DNA from: Aquatica leii
Taxonomy: Eukaryota > Arthropoda > Insecta > Coleoptera > Lampyridae
DNA length: 64,000 nucleotides
Assembly: GCA_035610365.1 (NCBI GenBank)
Contig: CM069435.1
Span: 87,639,389-87,703,388 of the forward strand
Direction of reading: 5' to 3'
Within the stretch, counting starts at the first letter, position 1, and every line of letters starts with the position of its first letter. The notes below the pieces were generated by a model. The model ran no database searches and was not told the DNA's origin. It saw nothing but the letters and a program-made list of their open reading frames with translations. The translations under genes were made by a program, and so were the position numbers. This document shows, in pieces, positions 33,663 through 46,205 of this stretch.

Positions 33663-34904
33663 AAGAATATGAACGAATGCAGTTGTATAGATTAAGAAAT
33701 TATCAGACGAGAAAAGAATATCAAAGAAAAGTAAAAAATGAATTTATAGAACAAGAACACAAAGGTAGAAAGTATTTAGGGAAACAATCTACACAATAGC
33801 AAAAGAGGTATGTAAAACAAGATAGTCTACAAACAGTCGTGGAAAGAAAACACTCTTGTAGACTGAGGAGGTCAGTCAAAATTAAAAAGTCGACATAGTA
33901 AAGATACATACAGACAATGGATGGAAGGATTGTAACGTGCACATTTTTCTATTGAATACATTTACATTTTTTTTATTTGCTGTATATGCAAATTATTCTG
34001 TGCATCTTGGGGCGTCGGCTTGTCTCAAAAAGAAGTTTTCGTCTAGGTGTTGCCGCCAGCTACATGTGAAAATTTGAAATATTTGTTGTAATTATGGAAA
34101 ATTTGTACAGTTTTTTTTGTTACGACACTTCTATTACGACTACGTTTCTGATTTATACGATGCTTATTTCTGTACGTTTAAAAATTAATTTTCGATATAT
34201 ACGTACAACATCGTTTTTTGGATTTTGAGTTTTGAAATGCGATATAATGGGCGTTAGATGTTACTCTCCACGTCACATTTCCGAAAAACTTCTGTTATGG
34301 TTAATTTTTTTTCTGGTTACAGGAACAATAATTGTTCAATGTGTTACGTCTAAAATAATTTGATTTGGATCAATCAGGATAAAAATACTGAAAACGCAAT
34401 ATTACGTCTTTCTATGAATCAGATGGACCCCAGCCAAACTGTATTTCTGCGACGACACGAGCAATTATACTTTAATTTGTAAATACGTTTCGTATTTTTT
34501 CTTTGTTACAATATTTATCCCAATTTATTTATAAAAATGTTGTGGCGTAAAAATTTAAATTTAAAAAGAAATTAATAATAATTAAAATGAAATTTAGGAA
34601 TACGATAGAATTTCTACGACCTAATTGTTTCATGTCTTATTGTTTATGTTTTGTATTTTATATTTTGTTCTTTTGATGTTAAGGAACGATGTGTGTCTGG
34701 GGACACGTTAGAATTCGTTTTTTATTGTGTATTCGATGTTTTATTTGTTATAGGTTAGACAGTAATACCTAACTAAAAGAAATATAGCAAAGGAAGAAGC
34801 AATAGAACCCAAAACGAAAAGCTAGAACTATTTCGGCAACGAAAATGGAACAGACGTATCAAATAAATAACAAAATTCTGAAACACAATAAGATCAATGA
34901 AGGG
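33663..34904. other. Spacer with no recognised gene
   Basis: AT-rich. The part up to about 33.95 kb may be 5' PLE sequence, but no motif supports it. Confidence 0.45.
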
Positions 34905-36440
34905 AATAGGACTTCGTAAAAAGAATAAGGAATATCAATAACAAAGTTAAATCAGATATACAGAGTATACTTGAAGTATGAGCAGAATATTTCACAAAGA
35001 AATTTAAAGAAGGAGAACCTAAGAAGGGAAATATACCATATGAAAAAGAGGATAGGCAAAGAGAAGAGAATGATGTTACTCTCGAAGAGATAATTAAGGA
35101 AGAACTTGATAGAGCAATAAAAGACATTAAATCAGGAAAGGTAAGCGGACAAGATAAACTGAAACCAAAGATGATAAAGTTTATAGGTGAAAAAGGTTGT
35201 TAAATATATGTAAACAAGAAGCATGGCAGGCAGGAGTAATACCAGAAGAATAAAATGCAATCATCATAACATCAATACGTAAGACAGAAGAATACACAAA
35301 CTGTGATAACTACAAAGCTATTTGCTTGGCATTCACTAGCTTTAAATAGTTTACGAGAATAATAGAAAGAAGACTAAGAATATTGCTTGCAAATAAATTA
35401 GAAGATAAACAAGCAATCTTCAGGACAGGTCGTCAAACGCATCATAATATGCATATATTAAGAAATATAATTGCAATGAGAGAAGAAAAGGAGAAGAGCT
35501 TTTGGTAATTTTATTACTTAGAGTAACTGCAGGTACCAGAGAAACTAATAAAAGTCATCAAAAGCATATACATACAAGAATATCAATGGAGTAGTTAAGA
35601 TAAAGGGCGAGAAATCAGAGACATTTAATATGGACCTAGGAATAAAGGAAGAAGACTGTTTGATCTCCTTCTTATTCATAGTAGTTATGGAATGAATTAA
35701 GAACATTAGGCTAAAAACTAGACTATATCATACAGTGTTGGGATATATTAACTCTAATAAAAATCGACTGTTTATTATATGCCAATGATATGGTACTAAT
35801 ATTGGATAGCTATAATGAGATGAAACACAGTAAAAATAAGGACAGATGAAATAGAATAACTAACGATACAGGCAAACATAAATAAATGTATAACAATGAT
35901 AATTAAAAAAAGGTCGAACACAAAAAATTAGAAAACGTAAGAACCCGGGAACTATAATATCGAAAGATGGGAAAATAAACTATGAATTAAATAAAAAAAT
36001 ATTTGTGATGCAAGATATAGAAGGAAAACCAAAATAAGCATGTATAATTCAGGGATGATATCAGTGTTAACTTACGCGAGCGAATCAAGGGCTATACAAG
36101 ATAAACAAGAATAAAAAATAAACAGAATGAACAAATAAGACAAACAGCCCAACAAGAATCAATCACAGCCAAGTTAGAGAGAAAACAATTGAAATGGCAT
36201 GGCCATGTACTAAAGATGAGCAATGAATGATTAGTAAACAATTATGAAGATCGGGAGAATAGGCAGAGGAAAGATTGTAAGACCGCGGAAAAGCAGGATG
36301 CAGAGTATAGAGGCTCTGGGATAAAAGAGAGGAAAGACGGGACAAGAATTGAAACTACTGGCGAGGGACCGGAAGGAATGGATGAAGTGTATCAATGTGA
36401 CGAGGGTACTTTAATCCGACATCTATTGTGGTACGAGGAG
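34905..36440 (+). pseudogene. Non-LTR retrotransposon (LINE) reverse transcriptase relic
   Basis: Heavily shifted frames keep LINE order: IKSGKVSGQDKLKPKMIKFI (about 35130), NCDNYKAICLA with FTRIIERRLRI (about 35300-35380), EDKQAIFRTGRQTHHNMHIL, then LLYANDMVLILDS (about 35770). The last is the YADD box, here YAND. Next come GTIISKDGKINYELNKKI, LTYASESRAIQDK (about 36070), and the C-terminal RKQLKWHGHVLKMSNE and ARDRKEWMKCI. LINE proteins copy RNA into DNA at a nicked target. No endonuclease domain is visible upstream, so the element is 5'-truncated as is usual for LINEs. The clade is uncertain. Confidence 0.82.
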
Positions 36441-36929
36441 AGTAGACGAAGAAGATCTTTGTTCATCGAATGCTTTTAGGAGAGTGCTAGGTGTTTGTTA
36501 GCATCCTTGAGGAAGAGTTTTTTTTTTGTTATTTGTCAGTTAGCTTGATGATGGGCGGTCGTTCATGAAATTGTGAACATCGACATTGGTGTTTTGCCTG
36601 CTTGGATTTTTTAGGGATCTCGTCGTGACGATTGTGAGCGATCGTGGGACAGTTTTTAGTTTGTAGTTGTAATAGAAATTTGTACCTAGTTAACATTTGT
36701 AGCTTTATAGGAATAATTGTTATCCAAAAACTGAACAAGTCAGATAACAAATGTTTTTTTGTCACTGTGTATGTATTTTACATGAGCTTGTAAGGTTTGG
36801 TATGTTGTTACGTACTCAGGGCTACCAAACTTTTTTTGTACCTTTTCTAAGAAAGTTATTTTTTTATTTTTTGGCAACGCTTGATCGCAAGAGCGTTTTG
36901 TGCGAAAATCGAAATTAAGCTTGGCCATC
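36441..36929. other. Spacer between LINE and PLE relics
   Basis: No recognisable coding trace; the minus frames at 36529 and 36740 show no known motif. Confidence 0.4.
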
Positions 36930-37240
36930 TAATGGATGTATTGAGAAAAATCTGATATAAGAAAGCAGACATCGATAAAGCGACCAACATATACAAAGAA
37001 TAATAAAAAAAAGAAGATCCCGCTGGAACCACCTTTCTTCTATACATAAAATGATGCACGGATAAAATAGCAAGGCTGAAAACATAGTGATCTTCAATGC
37101 GACACATAAGTTAGATTTTAGTTAGAGTACTCTAAGGAGCAGGGGTTTACCACATTCTTTGCACGTGTGGGCTGGCATATGAGGGACAAATAAGACGCAA
37201 CAGCGCTTCTTGGATAGGCGAACACAAGGCGTAAACAAGA
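36930..37240 (+). pseudogene. PLE copy 7: linker and GIY-YIG start
   Basis: The plus strand gives VPLEPPFFY with CTDKIARL (about 37020-37075), then VYHILCTCGLAYEGQIRRN and GEHKA (37146-37231). This is the GIY-YIG core of the lineage of copies 2 and 3. No RT palm is present and the nuclease is cut off after EHKA. Two stops and a frame change lie in the linker. Confidence 0.75.
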
Positions 37241-37257
37241 AGATACACCAGAATAAA

Positions 37258-37395
37258 CGTCGCAGACTGTTCGTGTGTTGTTTTTCGAAGGACCCTTTAA
37301 TGCATAGCGAATTTGTTTTTCTGAATGTCTTTAATGGAATACATGACTTTAAATGTTTTTTGAAAACTTATTTTCTACAGTTTTACAAGATGGAG
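37258..37395 (+). repeat. Dispersed repeat, copy 1
   Basis: About 140 bp resembling 41398-41540. Shared words include GTTTTTCGAA, AATGYATAGCGAATTTGTTT and AAGTGTTT/AAATGTTT before TGAAAAC. It follows PLE copy 7 directly here but not at the second site. Nature unknown; the minus reading (VFKKHLKSC...) stays open in both copies. Confidence 0.6.
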
Positions 37396-37741
37396 ACTTT
37401 TTATTACCCATCACATACCAGTTATCAGTAATGAATAGAGAAATAAAAATGGCTTTCTACCAATTACAATATATAACTGTCGAATTTGTTTGTTGTAAAT
37501 GTGGAAACCGCATCAGAGTATTCTAGTGCTGAAGAGTCCCAATAGGACGAAACAGCTGTCCACGAGCATTTGATAATGGTTTTCTCAGTTACACAAACAA
37601 AATTTTTACACTTTTCGTTTTATGTTAGAGAATTTAATTTCCCGCTATTATTCAAACAATAGTTTGGAAAATTACATCTTCATAGTTTTTTATATCTAGT
37701 TAAATATTAGCGGCTCTTTTATCCACGTTGACCACTATTTT

Positions 37742-37772
37742 TGCAATAATAATAGTAATAATAATAATTATA
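37742..37772. repeat. (AAT)n microsatellite
   Basis: An AATAATAATAGTAATAATAA tract. Its minus reading explains a run of tyrosines in a spurious frame. Confidence 0.8.
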
Positions 37773-38029
37773 AAAAATATAAAACTCATTAATCTTAATG
37801 TAACTTTTTTTTACATGGGTGGCACTTGACACAGGCTCGTAATTAAAGTAAGAAAACAAATTCACAAAAACACAATTTTTGCTATAAAGCGGCCGTAACA
37901 TCATAAGCAAATTAAAATAAAGGTAAGATACCATTGAACTTAAAGACATGATTATACAAGTTCTATATCTAAATTCAATCATAAAATCTTAGTCTTTAAC
38001 ATTTTAACCTGCACTACCACTGCGATGCC

Positions 38030-39173
38030 ATTCACAAACGTCACTAAATGCCTAAGGGCGAATTACGTGTAGTTAAAATGGAAGCTACACGAGAAACTCC
38101 GTCGGAGCCTGGGGGTAAATTTAGGATTCTTCCTAATTTTCAGTGGAAATTAGGTTTATTATCATCTTTAATTAACACTAAGAGTATCGACTTGTAGTTC
38201 AGAATTATGTGATTGCCACTTGGTGCGGCGCTGGAGCTCAGAGACATATTCCTTGCTGCATCGTTCTCAAAAATGTTGGTGCGCGGATTAATTGGTTTGA
38301 AAGTCTTAAAGCACGAATTGAAGGATAGTTACTTTCAGGTACAGCCGTTACAGTAGGCTCAATAAGGGAAGTTGGCAGGGGGTCAAATGACTCAAATTGT
38401 TGGGATTTTGCGAGTTCTTATACATTAAAATCAAGTTGCCGGCAACTCTCTTTAAGTGGTGTTTGACTGATCGGACACCAGCTTCCCACAACCCACCAAA
38501 GTGTGGATAGTGAAGGGGAATCAAATGCCAAGATATTCGTTTCGCTTCAGAAATTGCCACATTTTGCAAACTGAAAAACTCTTCGAGTTCTTTAAAGGCT
38601 GAATTTGCTCTAACAAAATTGGTACGATTGTCTGAATGTATATTTGCTGACTTACCTTTGTGAAAAAAAACGAATTTCCGTAGAACCACTCAAAAGGATT
38701 CCGTAAATAAAGTGGTGACCAACTCAAGATTAACCGCTTTGGTAACAAAACAGACAAATAACCATAAATAAGGTTTGGATGTCTTACAGCCGCGACCCTT
38801 GCGGTCTTTAATAGTGAATGGACCTGCATAATCGACTCCTACGTTACTAAATGGGGATGCAGGCTTAATCCGCGAAGCTGAGAGAGATCTCATAATTGGG
38901 TTGCTAGTTTTAGTAGAAAATTTAAAACACCTGACACAGGCGTGGACTACCTTTCTGGGTAGATCGCGGCCATTAGTAATCCAATATTGTTCCCGAACAA
39001 TGGCAAGGAATAACTGAGGTCCGGGATGTTGCAAATAAATGGATCTCATGATGAGTTGAGAGATGATGTCTGTTAGAAATTATAACAGAAGGAATCTTGC
39101 TGAAGTTATAGTTTGAATTCTGTAGTCTGTCTTCGATACAAATGATGCCACTAGAATACAAGAACGGATGCAA
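38030..39173 (-). pseudogene. BEL/Pao copy 1: integrase
   Basis: Reading the minus strand from 39173: SSGIICIEDRLQNSNYNFSK, then (frame change near 39050) HPGPQLFLAIVREQYWITNG, CVRCF of the zinc-binding region, SPFSNVGVDYAGPFTIKDRK with the first catalytic Asp, and LFVCFVTKAVNLELVTTLFT. A further shift leads to IHSDNRTNFVRAN with the second Asp (DNGTNF in intact elements) and PHFGGLWEAGVRSVKHHLKR with the catalytic Glu. The C-terminal KLGRILNLPPGSDGVSRVAS follows at about 38080-38160. BEL/Pao integrase inserts the cDNA. At least four frameshifts and several stops make this a dead copy. Confidence 0.9.
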
Positions 39174-39299
39174 ATAACCAATGGTACCAGACGACTTAGG
39201 GTTCCGATGACAATTGAAAGCCTTCAGTTCATCAGAAAAGGTTTCACTTTAAGAGATTTTTATAATCGTATTAATAGACTCTTATAACTCCTCACAAGA

Positions 39300-40140
39300 T
39301 AGGGGACTAAATCGCCTTGAAGAACGCGGATATCGATAAAACGTAAGCAATAAGCTGCCACAGCTTTAAGCCTTTTAAGATTTGAGAATTTTGATATCGG
39401 AAGAGTATCATTACACAGTCGTATGAAGGCAAGTAACTGAACGTTTTAGCTCTGGAAGAGCTGATGCAATTTAAGATGGACTTGAAGAAGGCCAATACGA
39501 TTCATCGAATTGCAACCAATGCGTGTCTTTCCACCAAAGTGAGGAATAAATCAATTGACGTGGAAAGAGACCTCAAGAGAGCAAATCTGATGGATTGGAT
39601 TTGCTTAAAACATTCTATTGCAAACAAAAGTTTTCTTGAGATTTGGGGGCGTGTTTAACTAATTCAGAACTATTGTAGATTCCGTCCACAAGACGCATTG
39701 TGTGAATTGGATATTCAACGCCTTATGAACACAAACAAAAAGCTTCGAAAGCAAGGTAGTAGCGTACAGTCATAACTTTGGAATTGTGAGTGGTTTCAAT
39801 GGCGAAACCTTGGATTTAGCACACAGTCATCTAACATGAACCGCGTCATTATTATTGCAAGAAAATAAATCCACGCATCATATCCATGCATCGAGGCATA
39901 TGACAAGCCATGTAGTTCGATCGATGTCGGCATAAATTCTATTTTTTAAGGACGTTTTTTAGAACGGGATAATTCCAAGCGTCTCCAACTAGAGCTGCTG
40001 GAGCATCTTGCCTAGAATCGTACAAGGAGACAGCAGTCCCAGAGGGTCAAAAATTTGAGCAATGCTTGAAAGTATAGCTCGCTTAGTAACATTTGTGAAA
40101 GACAAGGCTGTAATTGCGAACATAAGATCAGTTTGGAACT
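39300..40140 (-). pseudogene. BEL/Pao copy 1: RT tail and RNase H region
   Basis: The minus strand from about 40140 reads LMFAITALSFTNVTKRAILS then IAQIFDPLGLLSPC, the block after the BEL reverse transcriptase. It continues with LHGFSDASMHGYDACIY (RNase H-like), LCAKSKVSPLKPLTIP, KTFVCNR, SLWWKDTHWL of the LWWxGPxWL signature, and ISKFSNLKRLKAVAAYCLRF. All are in BEL/Pao order between the reverse transcriptase and integrase. Stops and shifts are frequent. Protease and the catalytic palm with YVDD are missing; the deletion joins this part to gag near 40195. Confidence 0.85.
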
Positions 40141-40149
40141 GCAAGAACA

Positions 40150-41040
40150 ATCACAATGTGTGAGCATCATCATCAAGTGCAGGTAAATTAGTTTACTTAG
40201 TGTTTTTAAGTGTTCCCACTCTCTAGCGGTGTGAGAATCGAGTTTGCCAGCCATCAAAAGAATTACAAGTGTATCGAAAATATCTTCTATTTTTGTTAAG
40301 GGTTTCAATGCATTGGACATGCTTGAATAATATGTCATGCAGAAGTCGTTTTTTTTCAGTTTTTTTTTTGCTAAGTGATGCAAAAATTCTCGAGACTTAA
40401 TAATGGGTAGTACATCAGAACTCAACCAAGTACGCAATTAATGCAACTTGGAATAATATAACCGTAATCATAAATCAGACTTTTGTACAAGTCTCTGTAC
40501 CCTAACCAAGATTCAATCTCGCCTGAGAATTTCTAAAGATTGGTAACATGAAGTTTAATAGAATTATTGCTATTAACTGGGTTTTAGATTCCATTTGGAT
40601 CACACAACTTGTTGGGTGGCGACACAACTCTGTTTTTCGTGGAGAAAGCTAGCTAGACAAATACTCAACTGTTGCAATTGCATTGTAGTAAGAGTTTGTA
40701 AATTCTTCTTGAACAGTAAGCTTAAGTGTAAAGTTTTCAGCTTGAGCTCGTATTTTCATTTATAAATCTAAAAAATGTGGCAATAAAGGAGTTGCAGCAG
40801 TCAACCTCCTTTGAACCTAGCTGGATTAACCAATGTAGAGATTGTAAATTCAGTTTCCACCTTTGTTATAAATCCCACAAAAATATTTAAAAGTTGTTGA
40901 ACAGAGTTTTTCTTTCGCTTTAAAGATTCCATCTTGAAATAAACCAATGATAACGTGAAGATATAAGTGGGTTTAGTACTACGCCCATGAAAGTCATTCA
41001 ACTTTGTTGGAGCCAATTTTGCCGGAATCACGATATCTTT
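40150..41040 (-). pseudogene. BEL/Pao copy 1: gag
   Basis: Fragments on the minus strand give SIKLHVTNL, KFSGEIESWLGYRDLYKSLI (about 40480-40560; BEL gags have ...LP.FSG....W..F.D.F...) and LAKKKLKKNDFCMTYYSSMS. Then come IEDIFDTLVILLMAGKLDSH and TAREWEHLKTLSKL (40230-40437), typical of BEL gag before the zinc knuckles. The knuckles and protease are gone. The frame 40801-41031 in front is open but not clearly recognisable. Gag would form the cytoplasmic particle. Confidence 0.75.
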
Positions 41041-43255
41041 GAAATTTCAGAAACAAAGCTCGCGAAAAAATAAGATGATAAACATATGCTAATCATAACA
41101 TAAAATAATGAAAATGACTCTAATTAGTATATGAGCAAATAGTTATAAGATTATGAGCCAGGGAATTGAACATAAAGGACTTTAACTGACCTGAATTTAA
41201 TTCTTTGATATATGCGACCCCGTCGCTTTTGAAGTTTTTGCAGCTTGCAAGTATTATAACGACGATTACTTCTGTCAAACTTATAAAATTTATTGAAAAC
41301 ATTGATTTAAAGGAATAGTGATTATCTTTTTACAGTTTATTAATAAAATGCAGCCAAAATTAGATCATTCGTACATCCGCAGAACTGATAATCATCCGGC
41401 TCGAAGGACCATGTTCGTTTCTTGTTTTTCGAAAGACGTTTCAATGTATAGCGAATTTGTTTGTCTAATGCTTTGATTGTACTGCATGATCTTAAGTGTT
41501 TCTTTGAAAACATTGTAAGTATATTGTAGCTGTGGCAAAAAAACATTGATAAAAAACGAATAATGCGGACAGTTTTAAAATCGATTATGATTCTGATTTT
41601 ATCGGATCTTGAATTTGTAGTGGTTTTAAATCATTCTGGAACTTTTTAAATCAATTACCGTTAAAATTTGTTAAACAAAACAATTAAATAGTGATAGTTA
41701 CTAGATGTCTCGATTTAATAAATAAAGTCATCTAGGTAATGTTATTTTCTTGACGCTAGATCTAAAAGCTTTCCTAAAAGAGTTATATGAGCTTAGTTTT
41801 AACAAGACGGTGTGACAAAAGCGAGAATAATTTTCAATCGTTTTAAAACGTTATTTAAAAAATAATTTACACGTTTTAGCACTTTATCAACGGTGGTGTT
41901 GGAAACAATACGTCAACACAGGAGTTTTTTTTAGATAGTTAAAATAAACCGTTGTTGTAGTCTTCTTGGGGGGCGCATTGCGTCGGATTAATCAATAATA
42001 AACATTTTTTTCGCATAAACTAAAGGTGGATTCTCATTAAACCGCTTATAAATGCAAATTAACATCGTTACAACTTTGTTTAACAACTCTTGTTTACGTT
42101 ACATTATCTTTAACGACTGCTATTTACGTATTTTGTCGCTTCCTACAAATTACACATCGTTTCTTTTATTCTTAAACGGCATATGATGCTTGGTTTAAAA
42201 GAGAGAAAAAATAACGATAGAAGAATGAAAAATTTATTAGCGCAATAAAGTTTAACTCATAAGTATGCTGGGACTGAAACTGAATTTTAAAAAAGGCGTT
42301 TCGATCTTTTTTTTGTTGGGGAATTGTGTTGGAAGTTTGCCAGATTTAGGATGGTATTGAGTGGGGAAACATGTTGCAAGTTTGATCGTGTGTTGTTGAA
42401 TTTATATTTAACGTTTAATGCGCCCTGAAGAGGTCCTTTACAAACACTGTCAATAGACGAGAAAATTAAATTAAGGGTAATCGCAATAAAGGCGCAGCGC
42501 AATTATATTTTTAATCGATGATTACAATGCGGCGTGGTTTTTTATCAGGGTATAATTTAAAAAGAAAATGCGGTGGACGGCGAAGTTATGTCGGAAATAA
42601 GAAATTCAGTTGAAGAGAATTTAGAAACACTGGTAGGAGAAAATTTTGTTATTTTTGTTTTTTAATTGCAAATACATACTTATATCAAAATTTTAAATTT
42701 GCCGCGCGTAATCTTATCCACAATGTTTTTTTTTTAAAAAAGGGAGCTCTAAGACTACATACTTTTTACAAACTATGTGCAGAGACAGAAATTGCAGACT
42801 TAATAAAAAACAAAAAACTCGGTTAAAATAAAGAAAATTACAAAAATGAAAATGGAAAAATAGAAAATGCACTTTAATAAATAGTAAAACAAAAAATGAG
42901 TATAACTGAAATCAGCAAAGAAATGAACTTATCAATAAAAAATTATAAATATAAAAAAGGCGGCAATCAATAAAAACAAAACAAAACATAGGCCAAAAGT
43001 AGTGTGAAACGTACGTTTTAACGAGCTTAAACGAAATAAAGCAAAACATTTTTATCAAAAATGCAGGAGAAACGATAAGAAAATATTATAAACTAAAAAA
43101 AAATATAATAAAAGAAAACGCTGGATAGAAAAAAATTCAACCATTTTATTAAAAAATTAAAACTACAATACAAAATTAAATGAATTTAAATTTTTATATT
43201 AAATTACAAATAAAATCAAAAACGATTTGCTTTTGAAAAAAAACCAAATAATTAA
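41041..43255. other. AT-rich stretch, one dispersed repeat
   Basis: Apart from the dispersed repeat at 41398-41540, nothing is recognised. Bases 42770-43250 are extremely A-rich. Confidence 0.5.
41398..41540 (+). repeat. Dispersed repeat, copy 2
   Basis: Matches 37258-37395 in the same orientation. It lies about 350 bp beyond the gag end of BEL copy 1, in the region where an LTR or leader would be expected, but the other copy has no BEL neighbour on that side. Confidence 0.6.
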
Positions 43256-44760
43256 GAAAAGAATTAACTGAAAAAAAAACACTTAATCTGGAACTCACTA
43301 GACAGAATCACAATGGAAAAGACAACCAAGATAGCGGAAGTATTAACGGAAGTGCAGAAGAAGATGTTTGACAAACTAGGCGCAGCCCAAACAAAACGAG
43401 AACAACTTTCAGGGCCCATCAAAACCGTTATCAACTTTTGCACGCTCACATTGGACGAACTATACACGGCAGCACTATCCAAAGGGATGAACTTTCCCCT
43501 AGTCTCGAAGACTATTCCAAAAGAGGACATCGTAAACCGCCATTGAGATCACGGTTAGTACACTCCCAGCGCACTTTAAGGAAGAAATAAGGATTAAGAT
43601 AGCGGACATACGGAAGAAACCCAGACTACCGAAATCCAGCATAAGTGGAGAAGAGCGAATAGTTTTACAATCGATAAGAAAATATAAGAAAGTTATAGCC
43701 CTTTCAGCCAAGAGAAATGCCACACTCGTCGTGGATACAGCGGACTACTTCGTCGAAATAAATGCTCTCTTGGAGGGCCCCACCTACAAGGTCACAAGTA
43801 ACCTAAACTAAAGATTGGAGACGGAGGTTTCAGGTAGCATCAAAATATATTTGATACCAACAGCAAAGTAGAGGAAGCTACTACCATCGGATAGCAGAGT
43901 CTTTCACCTCTACGGCTTCTCTAAAATCCACAAACCAGAAATACTCTTTGACCCATTGTCAGCACAACAGGATCAGAAGGATGCAACAGTCTACAGAAGT
44001 TTGTTAGGAAATCAGAACATCACATTAAGAAATCAACATTTCCGAGTTCTATTTCCGACATCTTGGTAAGCCTTGTGTTACTTTTCAGAAAAATCTCTAT
44101 GGACCAAACTTTGGAACTCATTCATCAATACCTGGAGGAAGGGACACTGACTGACGTGATACGCGCTCTGCAGTGTTTACGTTCAACAGTTCTTATTACA
44201 AACAAACGGACGGCACAGCAATAGGGTCTTTCCTGTCCTTAGTAGTAACAAACATCAAAGAGTTTGAGAACAGAGCACTGGCGATCAGCAATCTGAAACC
44301 AGTGTTGGTACCGATATGTGGACGACACCTTTGTAATGTGACTCCACGCCGAAGAATCCTTAGTCAAATTTATGGTGTATCTTAACAACCAACATCCAAA
44401 CATCCAATTTACCGTGGAGGTGGAAAACAAAGGGAGCATACTATTTCTAGATGTCTTCGTAACCAGGAAGACCGGCGGTTTATTGGGTCACCGGGTGTAT
44501 AGGAAACCAACACACACAGACAGGTATCTAAACGCGCAACCACACCGCCATTTGATGCAGAAACTAGAAGTGCTAGACATCTTTAAAAAGGAGACAAAAA
44601 AGAATGTGCACCACAGGGTATTCTGAACGCGATTCGAAGACAACCGACGGAGAGACTAAGACAAGGAGATAGCAGAACAACAGTATTTATACCATGCATT
44701 CAAGGATGCACGGACAAAATAGGAAGACTTCTCACAACACTGTTAACCTTTGTGTAAGGT
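43256..44760 (+). pseudogene. PLE copy 8: reverse transcriptase
   Basis: The N-terminal part (43313-43546 and the following frame) reads PIKTVINFCTLTLDELYTAA, EEIRIKIADIRKKPRLP and YKKVIALSAKRNATLVVDTA, a diverged match to the PLE ...I..AD KGN..V... region. HLYGFSKIHKPEI follows, then FTFNSSYYKQTDGTAIGSFL with LVVTNI, RYVDDTFVM, AEESLVKFMVYLNNQHPNIQ, ILFLDVFVTRK and HRVYRKPTHTDRYLNAQPH. CTDKIGRLL of the linker ends near 44730. The GIY-YIG domain is absent. YVDD is present but stops and shifts fall on both sides. The lineage differs from copies 1-7. Confidence 0.87.
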
Positions 44761-45018
44761 TGTTCTGTCATTTTTTGACGCAGTTTTCTTTAAAGTTATT
44801 TTTAATTTTTCTTAAGTTTATTTTATAAAATTTTGTTAGTTTCTTGCAATCAACGCTTAAAAAGTCGATATCAATTCAACAAAAACAATGCTTCGTTCTA
44901 AGAAAATAGACTTGCAAAATAAATATATAGGGTTAGATAAAAGTTTACTACTACTTTACTTTACTTCACTGGCGAAAAAGAATTAGTCGAGAAAACCGAG
45001 TAGATAATTAATAATAAA

Positions 45019-45465
45019 AATGGATGCTTCAATTCAGAAAAAAGAACTTAAAACTAAAAAAGTACCGCAGCCTCCACCAATCCTTTTTGACAGTATACAG
45101 AACTTTAACCAGCTGTATGTAAATATTACTACAATGATGAAAAATTATAAGCGATAAAAATATTAAAATTAATGCACCTAATGGGGAGTAATATAACGCA
45201 CTAACAAAGACACTGAGTGAGCGTAACTATTTGTGGCACTCATATGAAAACATACAGAATAGACTTATGAGGGTAATATCTAATAAATTGCACCACTCAT
45301 GTTATATTAAGCAAATAGTTTTCTCTCTGAGAAAAAGAGGATACAAACTGCGTAAAACAATGTCCAAATTGAGAAATAAAACTAAACAGCATTTGAATAT
45401 GTTTATGCTAGCAAAAAAGTATATGAGCACAAAAACTTACCTAACCGACAATTCTTTGTAACGTT
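45019..45465 (+). pseudogene. Jockey-type LINE ORF1 (gag-like) relic
   Basis: From an ATG at 45019 the sequence reads KKVPQPPPILFDSIQNFNQL, matching the proline-rich start of the central domain of insect Jockey-type ORF1 proteins. Later, in the frame starting 45231, come NKLHHSCYIKQIVFSLRKRG and HLNMFML, like the LHHS...I...L...GH motif of that domain. Stops split it. The zinc knuckles expected at the C-terminus were not found before ORF2. ORF1 proteins bind the element RNA. Confidence 0.65.
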
Positions 45466-46205
45466 TACTACTACCTTTTATTTGATTTAAGAACGAAAAT
45501 ATGCGTGGTATATAAGCTTATGTACGACGGTTAATGGCTATGACTGCGTTCAAATGATCGAAGAAACGGATGTCACGTCAACGTACGCTACGACAATACG
45601 TAAGGTTACAGATGATATAAAGTTTGCGATTGAAAGTAAATTTGAGTCAATATATTTACGTTATAATTACATAAAATAAGTTATACGCTGAAGGTCGACG
45701 GTCAGTAAACACAATTGAAAAGGATTACTTGATTGAGATTGAGATTACATAAAGCGAGGTGGACTCTACAGATTACACATCCCGGAAACAGCCGGGTACA
45801 AAGACAGCGTAGCAACTCAACGAAACTCGCTAAAAAAAGGTAAAAAGATGATGTGACGACGATTGCTTTCCTAACTGGAATGTCGCGTAATTAACCGAAT
45901 CGCCGAACCCGACCAATACCTAAAATACGTTTTCTCAGCACATTCGCTAAAAGCGTAATAGAAATTACTAACAAGGAAAATTCAGCAGAAAGAAAAACAA
46001 CTGTCGTGACATAACACGCAGATAACGAACTGCGAACAAAATGGTAAAGACCGAGTAAAATAGCCGTTATTTGCTGTATCGCGTTTATCCCCACCCGTAC
46101 GGTGATTTGACAATCAATAGCGGCGTCTAAACCAGTGCAGCTGTTAATTTTAATTTATATTAAATATTTTTGACAACTACAAAATAGCGACATGTAACAA
46201 TAGAA

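Noticed and set aside
37719..37982. Minus frame with a tyrosine run
   Set aside because: Produced by the AAT microsatellite at 37742-37772; no homology signal.
45891..46094. 67-codon minus frame with hydrophobic segment
   Set aside because: It lies between the two Jockey ORF relics, has no family resemblance and could easily arise by chance.
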